A stretch of DNA of 64,000 nucleotides from Pantoea dispersa (GTDB lineage Bacteria > Pseudomonadota > Gammaproteobacteria > Enterobacterales > Enterobacteriaceae): contig NZ_SCKT01000006.1 of assembly GCF_014155765.1 (NCBI RefSeq), positions 176,167-240,166 of the forward strand, given 5' to 3'. Each line of letters starts with the position of its first letter. The stretch's first letter is position 1. A program made the position numbers and the translations under genes. Under the pieces are notes generated by a model. It was not told the DNA's origin, did no database searches, and worked only from the letters and a program-made list of their open reading frames with translations. Below are positions 52,982 to 61,339 of this stretch, piece after piece.

Positions 52982-52983
52982 AA

Positions 52984-53604
52984 TTAATCCTTATAAATTA
53001 TTTGTAGGCAGTAACGTGAAGGCGCACACAAACTGACGGGCGAAACGCTATGCCATGCATTTTTACAGTTTTTAATTAACGGCGATAAATTGTAGACGGG
53101 TAGTATTTCCTCGAAGATATCATCTTCACTGCTACTCCCAAGAATGTTCAAACTTCCTCCATAACCGGCTTCCCAACTTTCATTTAAATATATTAGCTGC
53201 GTTAAATGCTTATAGTCTTTATCTACATGGGGTGAAAGGTGGTCGGTTATAGAATAACGCCAGATATTCATTTCAACCTCTCGGCCGCGAAGCTTGCTAT
53301 TAGTGAATAATTCCAGCTTGATTAGATATTTATCTGAAGTGAGCTCACGTATCAGCTCATTCAGGGCATAGCTTTTAACTTGCTGTTGTTGTAGAGCGAT
53401 TAACCCCATACTGTAGTTCTTATCGCTTCTGTTACTTGCTACCTGCTGGAAATTTAATAACTTTACTTCATCTGCTATCTTTTTAATCCAGTTGTGAGAT
53501 ACTAAGCCATGAATTATTCCCCATTCCCATGGCTCTTTGTAATAATGAGAGTTGTCAAAAGCACTAAGATTTATAATATTCATGGTCAGTTCCATTTTAT
53601 TCAT
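52984..53604 (-). CDS. Fe(II)/2-oxoglutarate oxygenase, first of two
   Basis: This 206-residue protein has His126-x-Asp128 (SPHVDKD), His185 (NAWHSV) and Arg197 (SRYCLQIIY), as in prolyl-4-hydroxylase-type oxygenases. The start is the first Met, two bases after the phosphatase gene; a Met at residue 8 is possible. Two distinct oxygenases in one operon parallel the NikI/PolD and NikM/PolK pair of nikkomycin/polyoxin, though sequence kinship to either is not shown here. Confidence 0.75.
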   Translation of the reverse strand: MNKMELTMNIINLSAFDNSHYYKEPWEWGIIHGLVSHNWIKKIADEVKLLNFQQVASNRSDKNYSMGLIALQQQQVKSYALNELIRELTSDKYLIKLELFTNSKLRGREVEMNIWRYSITDHLSPHVDKDYKHLTQLIYLNESWEAGYGGSLNILGSSSEDDIFEEILPVYNLSPLIKNCKNAWHSVSPVSLCAPSRYCLQIIYKD

Positions 53605-53606
53605 GT

Positions 53607-54905
53607 CTAATTTAACTTATCGGCCATTATGATTTTTTTTATCCTGATTCCTATTTCTGTATTATCATAAAAACCATGGAACATGGTAGCATGTTCTCCA
53701 TAGGCAAACACCGGTACATCCTCACCTGTATGGCTCTCTGTCGTCCATCCCGTATTAGTGGTTAAACTAATAAGATTGTTAATGTATCGTCGTAAATTAA
53801 GTTGGTCATTCTGCCGTTTATACCTTTTTACTTCTTCCCACTGTTGTTCGTTAAGTGGAACATCACTGTATTTTAACCACTCTGAGGTAATATCATTACT
53901 CGAAATAAGTGCTTTGCTTATTTTCTCCCCTGATGCATGAATTTTATCAATTACGCTAGGGTTCCAGTATTTCCCGCGTTCTGAACCTATTGTTAATCCT
54001 CCAGTCGAGTGATCCGCTGTGATCACTAGCAGAGAATCGGAATGATTATTAACAAACTGCTTAACTAATTCAACTGTTTTCGAAAAGTCCTTCATTTCGT
54101 TGACCGCGCAAATAATATCATTCATATGGCCACACCAGTCAATTTGGCTCGATTCGATTAATAGGAAAAATCCATTTTCATTTTTTAGTTTTTGTAAGGT
54201 ATAATTTGTCATTGCCCTCAAACTTGGTTTCCTGTTGTCGATGGCATACGGAAGTTCCTTTTCACTGAACACACCTATCTCTGGTCGGCGGTCTTTGATA
54301 TTTAAATCTGTGAAGGCGGTAACATAGTGAAGGTTTTTATTCCTCTTTAGTTTCACTTTTATTAATGGGTTTTTATCAAAATACTCTTTTCCACCGCCTA
54401 AAAGTACATCAAAAGCTGGTTGGTTATCCATTATCTGCTGAATATATGAATAGGCTATTTCATTCTGATTGTTGCGACTATCGTTAGTGGTTATAAAACT
54501 GGCGGGAGTGGCATCGGTAATTGATGATGTTACAACAACACCTGTTTTTAACCCCCTTTTTTTTGCGATGTTTAATATGGATTCTAGTGGTTGCATATCG
54601 GCAGAAATACTAATTCGGCCATTTACGGTTTTTTCTCCGGTGGCTAAGGCCGTGCCTCCTGCAGCGCTGTCGGTAATTTTAAATTTTCCTACCGGGTTGG
54701 TTCTGATCATGCCTACGCCCATTGAATCAAATATGGTTGTAGAATTACCTTGGGAATTGGCGGCTTGGTAGTATCGTAATGCTGATAAATATGGAGAACC
54801 CATGCCATCGCCGATCATGAGAATAATATTTTTTCCAGAAGCATAAACTGGCAGCCAACCGACTAAGAGCAATAATATTAATTTTATATAATAGTTTGTC
54901 TTCAT
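53607..54905 (-). CDS. Secreted alkaline phosphatase
   Basis: This 432-residue protein has a signal peptide (LILLLLVGWLPVYASG) and a PhoA-type active site with Ser80 in TDSAAGGTA. Metal residues are present (MIGDGMGSPYL, DHSTGG, GEHATMFHG). It acts in the periplasm. In antibiotic loci such an enzyme can strip a protecting phosphate during or after export, as StrK-like phosphatases do for streptomycin. The cytosolic kinases in this operon make that scheme attractive. Confidence 0.85.
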   Translation of the reverse strand: MKTNYYIKLILLLLVGWLPVYASGKNIILMIGDGMGSPYLSALRYYQAANSQGNSTTIFDSMGVGMIRTNPVGKFKITDSAAGGTALATGEKTVNGRISISADMQPLESILNIAKKRGLKTGVVVTSSITDATPASFITTNDSRNNQNEIAYSYIQQIMDNQPAFDVLLGGGKEYFDKNPLIKVKLKRNKNLHYVTAFTDLNIKDRRPEIGVFSEKELPYAIDNRKPSLRAMTNYTLQKLKNENGFFLLIESSQIDWCGHMNDIICAVNEMKDFSKTVELVKQFVNNHSDSLLVITADHSTGGLTIGSERGKYWNPSVIDKIHASGEKISKALISSNDITSEWLKYSDVPLNEQQWEEVKRYKRQNDQLNLRRYINNLISLTTNTGWTTESHTGEDVPVFAYGEHATMFHGFYDNTEIGIRIKKIIMADKLN

Positions 54906-54959
54906 TTATTTTTAAACCAATTTATTTTTAAGATTGAGAGTTTTAAATTCCCGTTTGAT

Positions 54960-55811
54960 TTATGTTATTTTGAATATCATATTTTCAATAAGCTGTTTTG
55001 CCTTTTCCTTTGAGATCAAAAAAGCCTCCTTGCCTAAAAATAGTACAATCTGGCCTTCACGTTCCATAGCAAAAAAACTAACATCCCCGCGAAGCTCCTT
55101 AGTATCAATAATTCTTTTCTGTTCATATATTGCCGAATATAACATCAAACCCGTGGTAGTCATAACCTGACGTTCCAGTTCATCTATGTCTTTTGTGTTT
55201 GTAATGCTGACATTAATGGTAGTAAAGTATGTATTTAGCAGTACACTATGTTCACCTTCGGTACGAATTAATCTCGATATTAACCACCTAGGTTTGATAT
55301 AGTTATCACCTAATTTAAAAAGATAAATCTCGGCTATTTTTTCCATGTATTTTTTCAACGAAAAGGCATATTGCTGTAAGTGACAATCACACTTAATACC
55401 TTCCAAGGCAGCGTACATTTTTAATGCTTGGTCAGTGTTCTTTATATAATATCGAGTCCTGAACTCCTTTTGCAGGATCTGCCTATCTACATCCCAGTAT
55501 CCAAAAATTATTTTCCCAAATAATATTTTTTGCAAAGAATAAAAATCTTCTTTCATAAATGCTACTTTTATTAATTCTTTTATGTCACTTTTTGTTATTA
55601 TTAGCATTTCAATTTTTATGCCGTTTTCTGAGCTTATAACATAGCGATTGCTTTTTACACCATACTCTTCAGGATGTTCTGTAATGATAATGAGATCTAT
55701 ATCGGAAGTTCTTGTAGAAAATCCTTCGGCACGAGATCCCACAAGCAGAATGCAGTTGGCATTATGTTTATATTTGTCGATATAAGGTGCTAGGAAAAAA
55801 TCATTTTTCAT
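54960..55811 (-). CDS. Nucleotidyltransferase (MNT type)
   Basis: This protein is 283 residues from the Met at 55811, with AGGA just before it; an upstream Met has no such site. The motif GSRAEGFSTRTSDIDL at 25-40 has Gly25-Ser26 and Asp37/Asp39, as in kanamycin/streptomycin nucleotidyltransferases. A helical C-terminal half follows. It may attach a nucleotide to the peptide, the nucleoside or a host target, or serve as self-protection by adenylylating the antibiotic. The sequence does not choose. Confidence 0.7.
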   Translation of the reverse strand: MKNDFFLAPYIDKYKHNANCILLVGSRAEGFSTRTSDIDLIIITEHPEEYGVKSNRYVISSENGIKIEMLIITKSDIKELIKVAFMKEDFYSLQKILFGKIIFGYWDVDRQILQKEFRTRYYIKNTDQALKMYAALEGIKCDCHLQQYAFSLKKYMEKIAEIYLFKLGDNYIKPRWLISRLIRTEGEHSVLLNTYFTTINVSITNTKDIDELERQVMTTTGLMLYSAIYEQKRIIDTKELRGDVSFFAMEREGQIVLFLGKEAFLISKEKAKQLIENMIFKIT

Positions 55812-55920
55812 AGTGTTCCTTTTAATAATATTGATGTGCAGTTGCTTTTTTTTTCGTATAATATTTGATCTCAAAAATGGTTACTGGTTTTAATAATTAT
55901 TGCCGTTTTTTCAAGAGTAT

Positions 55921-57024
55921 CTAAATGGAATCAGCATTGAAGAAAAAACATAAGTGCTGGAGATTCATCTTGGGAGTATTTCTCATTTTGAGTAATTTGT
56001 ATATTTCGTAATTCAAATCATTAAACAGATCAAGGCAATCAATATCAATTTCCCTTTTATCAGTAAAGTCTTTTTTCTCTATTCGGTGTTCGATTTTATT
56101 CAGTGTTTTATTTATAGTTTCTGTTAAATAATCGTTTCCTGTGATACACCACGCCAGGTCCTCTAACCTACCTAAAACTTGGATGTCCTTTACTGTACAA
56201 CTAATTGATGCATTATATAGATGATGGCTATAAGGAATAGTATTCTTTTTTGATGGCAATTTACCTAACATATGAATGTAACATACATTATAAAATTCAT
56301 AATAACATGACAATACTTCGAAAAGTGAGGTTATGCTTCCATAGCTATAATAATTTTTCACCATAGGATTGACTTTTTCAATTCTCTTAATTGGAGTGTC
56401 ATTGATGAATATCGCTAACACCTTTTTTATCATTACCGCTGGGCCAGCACAAACCTCTTGCGTCTGATGCCCTATTAGTAATTCTTGACAGTCAATATAG
56501 TTGTAAAGCTCATCTATTTTATTATTATCTAAACAATGATTTATAATTCGTTTGTCACAATTGTAAATTAAATGGCAAAGACCATGACAAATTTTAGATA
56601 ATGCTGATAGATAGGGGGGGCAGGTAAACTCTGTGTCATTTATCACGCTGTTAGCAAGGAGGTAATTAGCCGTTTTAAAACCACTGAGTGCTACAGCATA
56701 CAATCGATCTGTTCTTGTCACCTCCTTTTTTGATATATTTAATAAATTTCGTGCTTGTAAATTTAATAAGTTCAGAGTGTCGATAATCTCGTCAGTATGT
56801 TGCCAGGCTAACTTAAGTGCCCCTTTGTTCATAGGGTAGGAATGTTTTTTTCTTTTCCCTTGATAATGACATACTGAATAATTAGATGCGTCGGGTTTGT
56901 GATAAATTGAACGCCCTTCCAGAAGGGGTCTTTTATCCTGATCAAGCAGATCGACAGGAATACACCCAAAAAAAACCGGAAAGTTTTTAAGACTTTTCAC
57001 TTCGACGGGATAAGGAAGCTTCAT
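55921..57024 (-). CDS. Unrecognised 367-residue protein of the cluster
   Basis: I do not recognise a family. The protein is soluble-looking, with Cys/His-rich stretches (KICHGLCHLIYNCDK, HCLDNNK) and a helical character throughout. It sits between the C39 exporter and the nucleotidyltransferase, 12 bases after the former, so it is likely part of peptide maturation or coupling. Metal binding by the Cys/His groups is possible. The lack of a known fold makes it the best candidate for the missing peptide-nucleoside coupling step, which is speculation. Confidence 0.6.
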   Translation of the reverse strand: MKLPYPVEVKSLKNFPVFFGCIPVDLLDQDKRPLLEGRSIYHKPDASNYSVCHYQGKRKKHSYPMNKGALKLAWQHTDEIIDTLNLLNLQARNLLNISKKEVTRTDRLYAVALSGFKTANYLLANSVINDTEFTCPPYLSALSKICHGLCHLIYNCDKRIINHCLDNNKIDELYNYIDCQELLIGHQTQEVCAGPAVMIKKVLAIFINDTPIKRIEKVNPMVKNYYSYGSITSLFEVLSCYYEFYNVCYIHMLGKLPSKKNTIPYSHHLYNASISCTVKDIQVLGRLEDLAWCITGNDYLTETINKTLNKIEHRIEKKDFTDKREIDIDCLDLFNDLNYEIYKLLKMRNTPKMNLQHLCFFFNADSI

Positions 57025-57036
57025 ATATTACCTATA

Positions 57037-59136
57037 TCATTTTGTGGAGAGTAGCCGATTCATATCTATAACTTCATCTGCTATCTGTGTTGTCTCTTTA
57101 CGATGCGATATGATAACGATAGTAATATTCAACTCTAACAAACTCTTCAACACTATATCTTCGTTAGCGTAGTCAAGCTGGCAAGTAGCTTCATCGAGAA
57201 ATAATATTTTCGGCTGCTTATATAAAGCCCTGGCGAGCAAAACCCTCTGCTTCTGCCCACCTGAAAGATGGCTGCCTACATCACCAACGATAGTGTCATA
57301 TCCCATTGGCATTTTCATAATATCATGATGAATTGATGCCAATGCTGCACTCTGCTCAATAAGTTTGTAATCTTTCGTCGCTGAAAATCCGCTGATATTA
57401 TCTCCTATAGAACCGGAGAAAAGTTCATCAGATTGTAGTACTGCTGAGATTTCTTCACGGTATTTTTCAATTCCATATGCACGGATATCTACTCCACCTA
57501 CCAACACTTTACCTGAATCAGCAATTAATAATCCCATCATTATCTTCAGCAGAGTTGACTTCCCACAGCCTGATGGTCCAATAATGGCGGTAATCGCCCC
57601 TTCTTTAATGGTAAGGTTTACATTTGTAAAAATAGGTGCTTCTATGGTACTAAATGCGTAGCAAATTTCCTTTAATTCAACACTCATTTTAGTTACAGCT
57701 TGATCGACAGAACCATATCTACTGTCTGGTAGCAAGTTTTCTTTTTCCGTCAGCGTTACGTCTGATACGCGTTCAAGATGTAGATAAAGTAACCTTAGCT
57801 CCATAATCTTTTCTATAAATTCTCTATATTTGTTTGTAAACATCGTTTTGTAGGCAATGAAGGCAAACATCATACCGATAGTAATAGTTTCATTGATGAT
57901 TTGTAATGCTGCGATGTAAAGTATAACAATTGCTTCTAAACCAAAAATAAGTTGATTAGCACCAACTGAATAGAGGGATATCTGGCCTAGTTTCATTCCA
58001 CTATTAATGCTTTCAATTAATTTGTTTAGCCATTGACTCTCTCTTAAACCTGCGTTCCCTGCTAGCTTTATACTTTGAATAGTCCTGATACTTTCAATAA
58101 AGTGGCTGTTTTCAATAGCGATAGCATTAAGATTTACTTCACTAATTTTAGAGTAAATGCCGTAAAGAACAACCCGTACAATAGTATATAGGATTGCAAT
58201 GGTTAGCACGATGCAACTCAGCTGAATATTATAGGAAAACATAAAAACTAATACTACCATTGTTAATACGCCATCAACAATAACTTCTACAAAACCATTG
58301 GTGATAAAGTTTTTTATTATTTTTAATGATTCAAATCTTGATATAATGTCTCCCAGATTTCTTTTATAAAAAAAACTTATCGGCAGCGCCATTAGATGAT
58401 GAAAAATTCTAGTGCTAATGTTGACGCTAATTATATTGCTAAAGCGAATGCTCATTAGGCCGCGATATAAATTTAAGCTGACATTGAACAACAGTATAAT
58501 TATAAAAAAAAGCGTTATTGCATTTAGCATTCCATAATTCTGATATGCTATTACATCATCAATTAGTATTTGGCTAAAATATGGTGATAGCAGAATTAAT
58601 ATCTGTATTATAAAAGATAGAGTCAAAATATTAAATAATGGTCCTTTTATTCGGGGCTCTTTGCCGAGTAATTCTTTGAGTGTTGTCTTCCTTTTTACAG
58701 TCCCTTTCTTGAATCCGTCACTTGGATAGAGTTCCAGTGCGATACCGGTAAAATGTCCAGACACCTTTTCCAGCGTTAGCTTCATTTCTCCTCTAGCTGG
58801 ATCTAATATCACAGCTTTGTTACCAATGATCTTTTTTAGAACCACAAAGTGATTTAAATTCCAGTGTAGAATACATGGTGTACGAAGTTTATTTAAGCCT
58901 TCAAGCTCTAACCTTACTGGTCTGGCTATAGTATCTAATTTAGAAGAAATAGTAATTAATTGCTTTAAATTTACTCCGCGTGAGGTTATGGGAAATCTCT
59001 CCCTTAAAGATGGAAGATCTGTCTGGTATCCGTAATAGCTTAACACCATAGCAATACAGGCTAATCCGCATTCTGCTGACTCAGCTTGTAAATGTAGTTT
59101 TATTTTTTCTTTTTTTTTAAATTTAAAAAAAATCAT
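57037..59136 (-). CDS. C39-peptidase ABC exporter for double-glycine peptides
   Basis: This 699-residue bacteriocin exporter starts with a C39 peptidase domain (residues 1-130; Cys23 in SAECGLAC, His in LNHFVVL). A six-helix membrane domain (about 160-430) and an ATPase domain follow (Walker A GPSGCGKST, signature LSGGQKQR, Walker B LFLDEAT). It should cut the leader behind Gly-Gly and export the core. The precursor gene with such a leader is at 59771-59938. The start overlaps the upstream gene by 4 bases. Confidence 0.93.
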   Translation of the reverse strand: MIFFKFKKKEKIKLHLQAESAECGLACIAMVLSYYGYQTDLPSLRERFPITSRGVNLKQLITISSKLDTIARPVRLELEGLNKLRTPCILHWNLNHFVVLKKIIGNKAVILDPARGEMKLTLEKVSGHFTGIALELYPSDGFKKGTVKRKTTLKELLGKEPRIKGPLFNILTLSFIIQILILLSPYFSQILIDDVIAYQNYGMLNAITLFFIIILLFNVSLNLYRGLMSIRFSNIISVNISTRIFHHLMALPISFFYKRNLGDIISRFESLKIIKNFITNGFVEVIVDGVLTMVVLVFMFSYNIQLSCIVLTIAILYTIVRVVLYGIYSKISEVNLNAIAIENSHFIESIRTIQSIKLAGNAGLRESQWLNKLIESINSGMKLGQISLYSVGANQLIFGLEAIVILYIAALQIINETITIGMMFAFIAYKTMFTNKYREFIEKIMELRLLYLHLERVSDVTLTEKENLLPDSRYGSVDQAVTKMSVELKEICYAFSTIEAPIFTNVNLTIKEGAITAIIGPSGCGKSTLLKIMMGLLIADSGKVLVGGVDIRAYGIEKYREEISAVLQSDELFSGSIGDNISGFSATKDYKLIEQSAALASIHHDIMKMPMGYDTIVGDVGSHLSGGQKQRVLLARALYKQPKILFLDEATCQLDYANEDIVLKSLLELNITIVIISHRKETTQIADEVIDMNRLLSTK

Positions 59137-59606
59137 AAACCTGTGCTTCCCTTAATCTTATTATATAAAAAAAACCAGATTTTTTCATGTTTCCATAAAT
59201 AGATTGTTCTTCCTGGTCCTATCTGAGATATCTCTTTGTTTTTTTCTTTAGTTAATTTTACACAGAGTAAGTTAACGTCGTTGATATGTATCACTACCCC
59301 CGTTAAATGATCTTTTTTATTTATGGATAGACCAACGAGTTCTCCTGGTCCAAATTTCCTTTCTTTTGTTTTTTCATACTCAAAGCTGAAACACGATTCA
59401 TTGCTGTTTAATTCTTTTGATGGTGAGTATATTTTGGTTGTAGTATACGCCTTAATCGTTTTTTGACTTATAAATAATAATGACACCACCATTATTAGCA
59501 TGAAAAGTAAAAGTCCTTTCATTTTCCTCGTGTCTGTATCATCAAATAACACACCGGTAATATTATTTTTTTTTCTTTCCAGTACAGCCTTTCTAAATAC
59601 TGTCAT
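59133..59606 (-). CDS. Short HlyD-like membrane fusion protein
   Basis: This 157-residue protein has one membrane segment at about 30-48 (LLLFMLIMVVSLLFIS). The beginning (FRKAVLERKKNN) is typical of HlyD/CvaA partners of microcin exporters. The C-terminal beta part follows at once, and the long coiled-coil hairpin that normally reaches the outer membrane is missing: about 150 residues against the usual 400. It may be a reduced adaptor or a fusion protein that works with another subunit. Confidence 0.68.
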   Translation of the reverse strand: MTVFRKAVLERKKNNITGVLFDDTDTRKMKGLLLFMLIMVVSLLFISQKTIKAYTTTKIYSPSKELNSNESCFSFEYEKTKERKFGPGELVGLSINKKDHLTGVVIHINDVNLLCVKLTKEKNKEISQIGPGRTIYLWKHEKIWFFLYNKIKGSTGL

Positions 59607-59704
59607 AGCGACAATGTCCTGTCTAAGTAGTCAGGTTATTATTCACGCTACCGCCCTTGGGTTGCAGCCCCAAAGTATGTATGAAATTTAATTTTGATAT
59701 GTAA

Positions 59705-59731
59705 AGGCCACGAGTATGTTACATGTGGCCT
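59705..59731 (-). promoter_or_regulatory. Hairpin between peptide gene and export genes
   Basis: AGGCCAC / GTGGCCT with a 13-base loop lies in the 164-base gap after the precursor stop. The following TTTA on the minus strand is weak. Such a hairpin may let most transcripts stop after the peptide gene, giving more peptide than enzymes. Confidence 0.5.
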
Positions 59732-59770
59732 GATTTATTTAAATCATGATGTTCGTTAAAATACTATGAT

Positions 59771-59938
59771 CTAATTGTACTCTTGATGTGTGGCCAAATA
59801 CTTTTCAAACTCTTTCGCAGAGGCCATAGCGCCTAAACCGCCGCCACCACCACTATTTGAGCACGCTTTGCACCCACCGGACACAAGAAGCATTATCTCT
59901 TCTTCAGTAAGTGTTCTCAGGGTCATGTCTTGTTCCAT
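59771..59938 (-). CDS. Double-glycine-leader precursor peptide (55 residues)
   Basis: This small gene was found by reading the minus strand before the exporter. AGGAG lies 6 bases before the ATG. The peptide has a 22-residue leader ending LTEEEIMLLVSGG, the standard signal for C39 exporters. The 33-residue core begins CKACSNSGGGGGLGAM and ends THQEYN. It has a CxxC pair, five Gly in a row and a C-terminal Asn. The core is unlike known class II microcins. It is the first gene of the operon, so it is probably the peptide part of the product or its carrier. Confidence 0.82.
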   Translation of the reverse strand: MEQDMTLRTLTEEEIMLLVSGGCKACSNSGGGGGLGAMASAKEFEKYLATHQEYN

Positions 59939-59982
59939 AGCTATCTCCTGTGAAATCTATCTTAAGTCTTAAGTGTTTGGCT

Positions 59983-60011
59983 ATATTGTGTAGCCAATTT
60001 TATTTAAACAA
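59983..60011 (-). promoter_or_regulatory. Probable sigma-70 promoter of the cluster
   Basis: On the minus strand TTGTTT (60011-60006) and CAATAT (59988-59983) are 17 bases apart. The start would be about 40 bases before the precursor ATG. A GGCTA...TAGCC palindrome covers the -10 element and may be an operator. Confidence 0.5.
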
Positions 60012-60056
60012 CTTCTTGACAATTATCCTTGAATATTCACAAAAAAGTTTAAAAAA

Positions 60057-60072
60057 CGCGATCAAAATCACA
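60057..60072 (-). promoter_or_regulatory. Possible CRP site upstream of the cluster promoter
   Basis: TGTGATTTTGATCGCG has a full left half (TGTGA) and a 3-of-5 right half with the right spacing. It lies about 45 bases upstream of the -35 box, centred near -90, an unusual but possible place. The match is imperfect. Confidence 0.35.
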
Positions 60073-60201
60073 AAAAACTGAGCGGTAAGTCAGAATCTTG
60101 GTTGTGTTTATGTGGCATTCATCACAAATATCGTTTCCATTTGTTAAAGTTACGTTGTAAACCATTGTCGCCCTACCAATAAATTATTGTTAATATATCA
60201 A

Positions 60202-60226
60202 TGATAATGTTTTTCATTGCTTATCA
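60202..60226. promoter_or_regulatory. Possible Fur box
   Basis: TGATAATGTTTTTCATTGCTTATCA has GATAAT and TTATC halves like Fur sites. It lies 264 bases upstream of the peptide gene. Some microcin loci are iron-controlled. The match is imperfect and AT-rich surroundings make chance likely. Confidence 0.3.
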
Positions 60227-60277
60227 ATTCATTTACTGTCTGCATAACTAGATTAAGGTTATGCCCCGTAATTTTTG

Positions 60278-60296
60278 GGCTTTGTCGAATAAATCA
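60278..60296. mobile_element. Possible IS903-type terminal inverted repeat remnant
   Basis: GGCTTTGTCGAATAAATCA is one base from the end sequence GGCTTTGTTGAATAAATC of IS903-group elements (IS5 family). No transposase is seen in 60297-60600, so it is a remnant. Apart from this and the features listed, 59939-60711 contains no gene. Confidence 0.45.
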
Positions 60297-60607
60297 AACT
60301 CCAGGGAAGCATCGCTGTAAAATAATTGACTATCATGCAATAGTTGCGCTCTCTGGTATTCGAACCTTCGTCCTTTTGTTCAGTATAAGCACCATGGTCA
60401 TGGTAAGCATCAGGGGGCTCGCAGAACCTGAAAGGTTTTGGTTATTTTCAATATCGGGCCAACGAAGCTGACCTGGCTAGGTTACAGAGCAGGAATTGTG
60501 TTAGGTGTTGAAGTGCTTTCCAAGGGGTTAGCGATAGGTGTCAATGTGCTGACTTTCGTAATGTCGGGAATGCGATCCAAATAATGACTTCGACTGATGC
60601 TCGTGGA

Positions 60608-60690
60608 GTGTGGTTTTCAACGTATAACTTCCATCTGACCAACAAGTAGTCCGTGTCAATGCTGTTTTTAACACGCATTCACTTCAACGT
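60608..60690 (+). repeat. Second copy of the integrase upstream sequence
   Basis: GTGGTTTTCAACGT, CCATCTGACCAACA and GTAGTCCGTGTCA at 60608-60660 repeat 40421-40475 almost base for base. It is followed directly by the truncated integrase, so a block of integrase plus upstream DNA was duplicated and then internally deleted. Confidence 0.75.
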
Positions 60691-60711
60691 AATTAGGGTG
60701 GTAAATCCGTT

Positions 60712-61165
60712 TATGTCGGTTTGCGGACGGAAGAAACTGTTCAGTCCGCAAAGTCATTAAAAACATAGCGACTGCTTTAATTAATGTAGAGCATCGTAAT
60801 ATGTTTTTGAGCGTGAAAGTAAGTCTCCCTCGTGATACAACTATTTTTTATCGTGAGAAGGTTTTATCTATTTTAGATGCAGCAATAAAGCATTATGCAC
60901 CACACAGTGGGAAATTGATTGATAAGCCTTCATTACATACAGCAATAAAACGGTACAGAAATATTGTCCGTGAGTCTGGAATGACAGGGAAATATGCTCC
61001 CCCATAGCTTATATTACGCATATTAACATGATGTGGTGACTCATCATGTTAAGAATGGAATGAGTCGCGTAGAAGCGGAGGCATTAGTTTCAATGGACCT
61101 AGGCTATGGAGATTGCCGGGGGGGGGTATATCAAACAGGTTTATTTTTGTGAGGGAACAGAATAG
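60712..61165 (+). pseudogene. Degenerate C-terminal copy of the integrase
   Basis: Codons from YVGLRTEE to the stop correspond to residues about 149-299 of the integrase at 40811-41710. Long stretches are shared (EKVLSILDAAIKH, KLIDKPSLHTAIKRYRNIVRE), but there are in-frame stops, frameshifts near 60770, 61005 and 61120, and loss of the N-terminal half. The catalytic PHSLRY is broken. It is not functional. Confidence 0.85.
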
Positions 61166-61339
61166 ACGTATTTACACTTCACTTCAGGACGTAACGCCAC
61201 AGCACAATCAGGGCTGTGGCTTTTTCTTAACCTGTACTAAATAATTGCTCAGAATAGTAGATCACTTCGGGGGTACTCAGTCCGGTTTACGCGATCTGAC
61301 CAATCGCTGAATATCCCAAATCACCAGCCGGACTGAGCA

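Noticed and set aside
60217-60471. 84-codon plus-strand frame
   Set aside because: It crosses an IS903-like end and has no ribosome site or family. It is likely chance in relic DNA.
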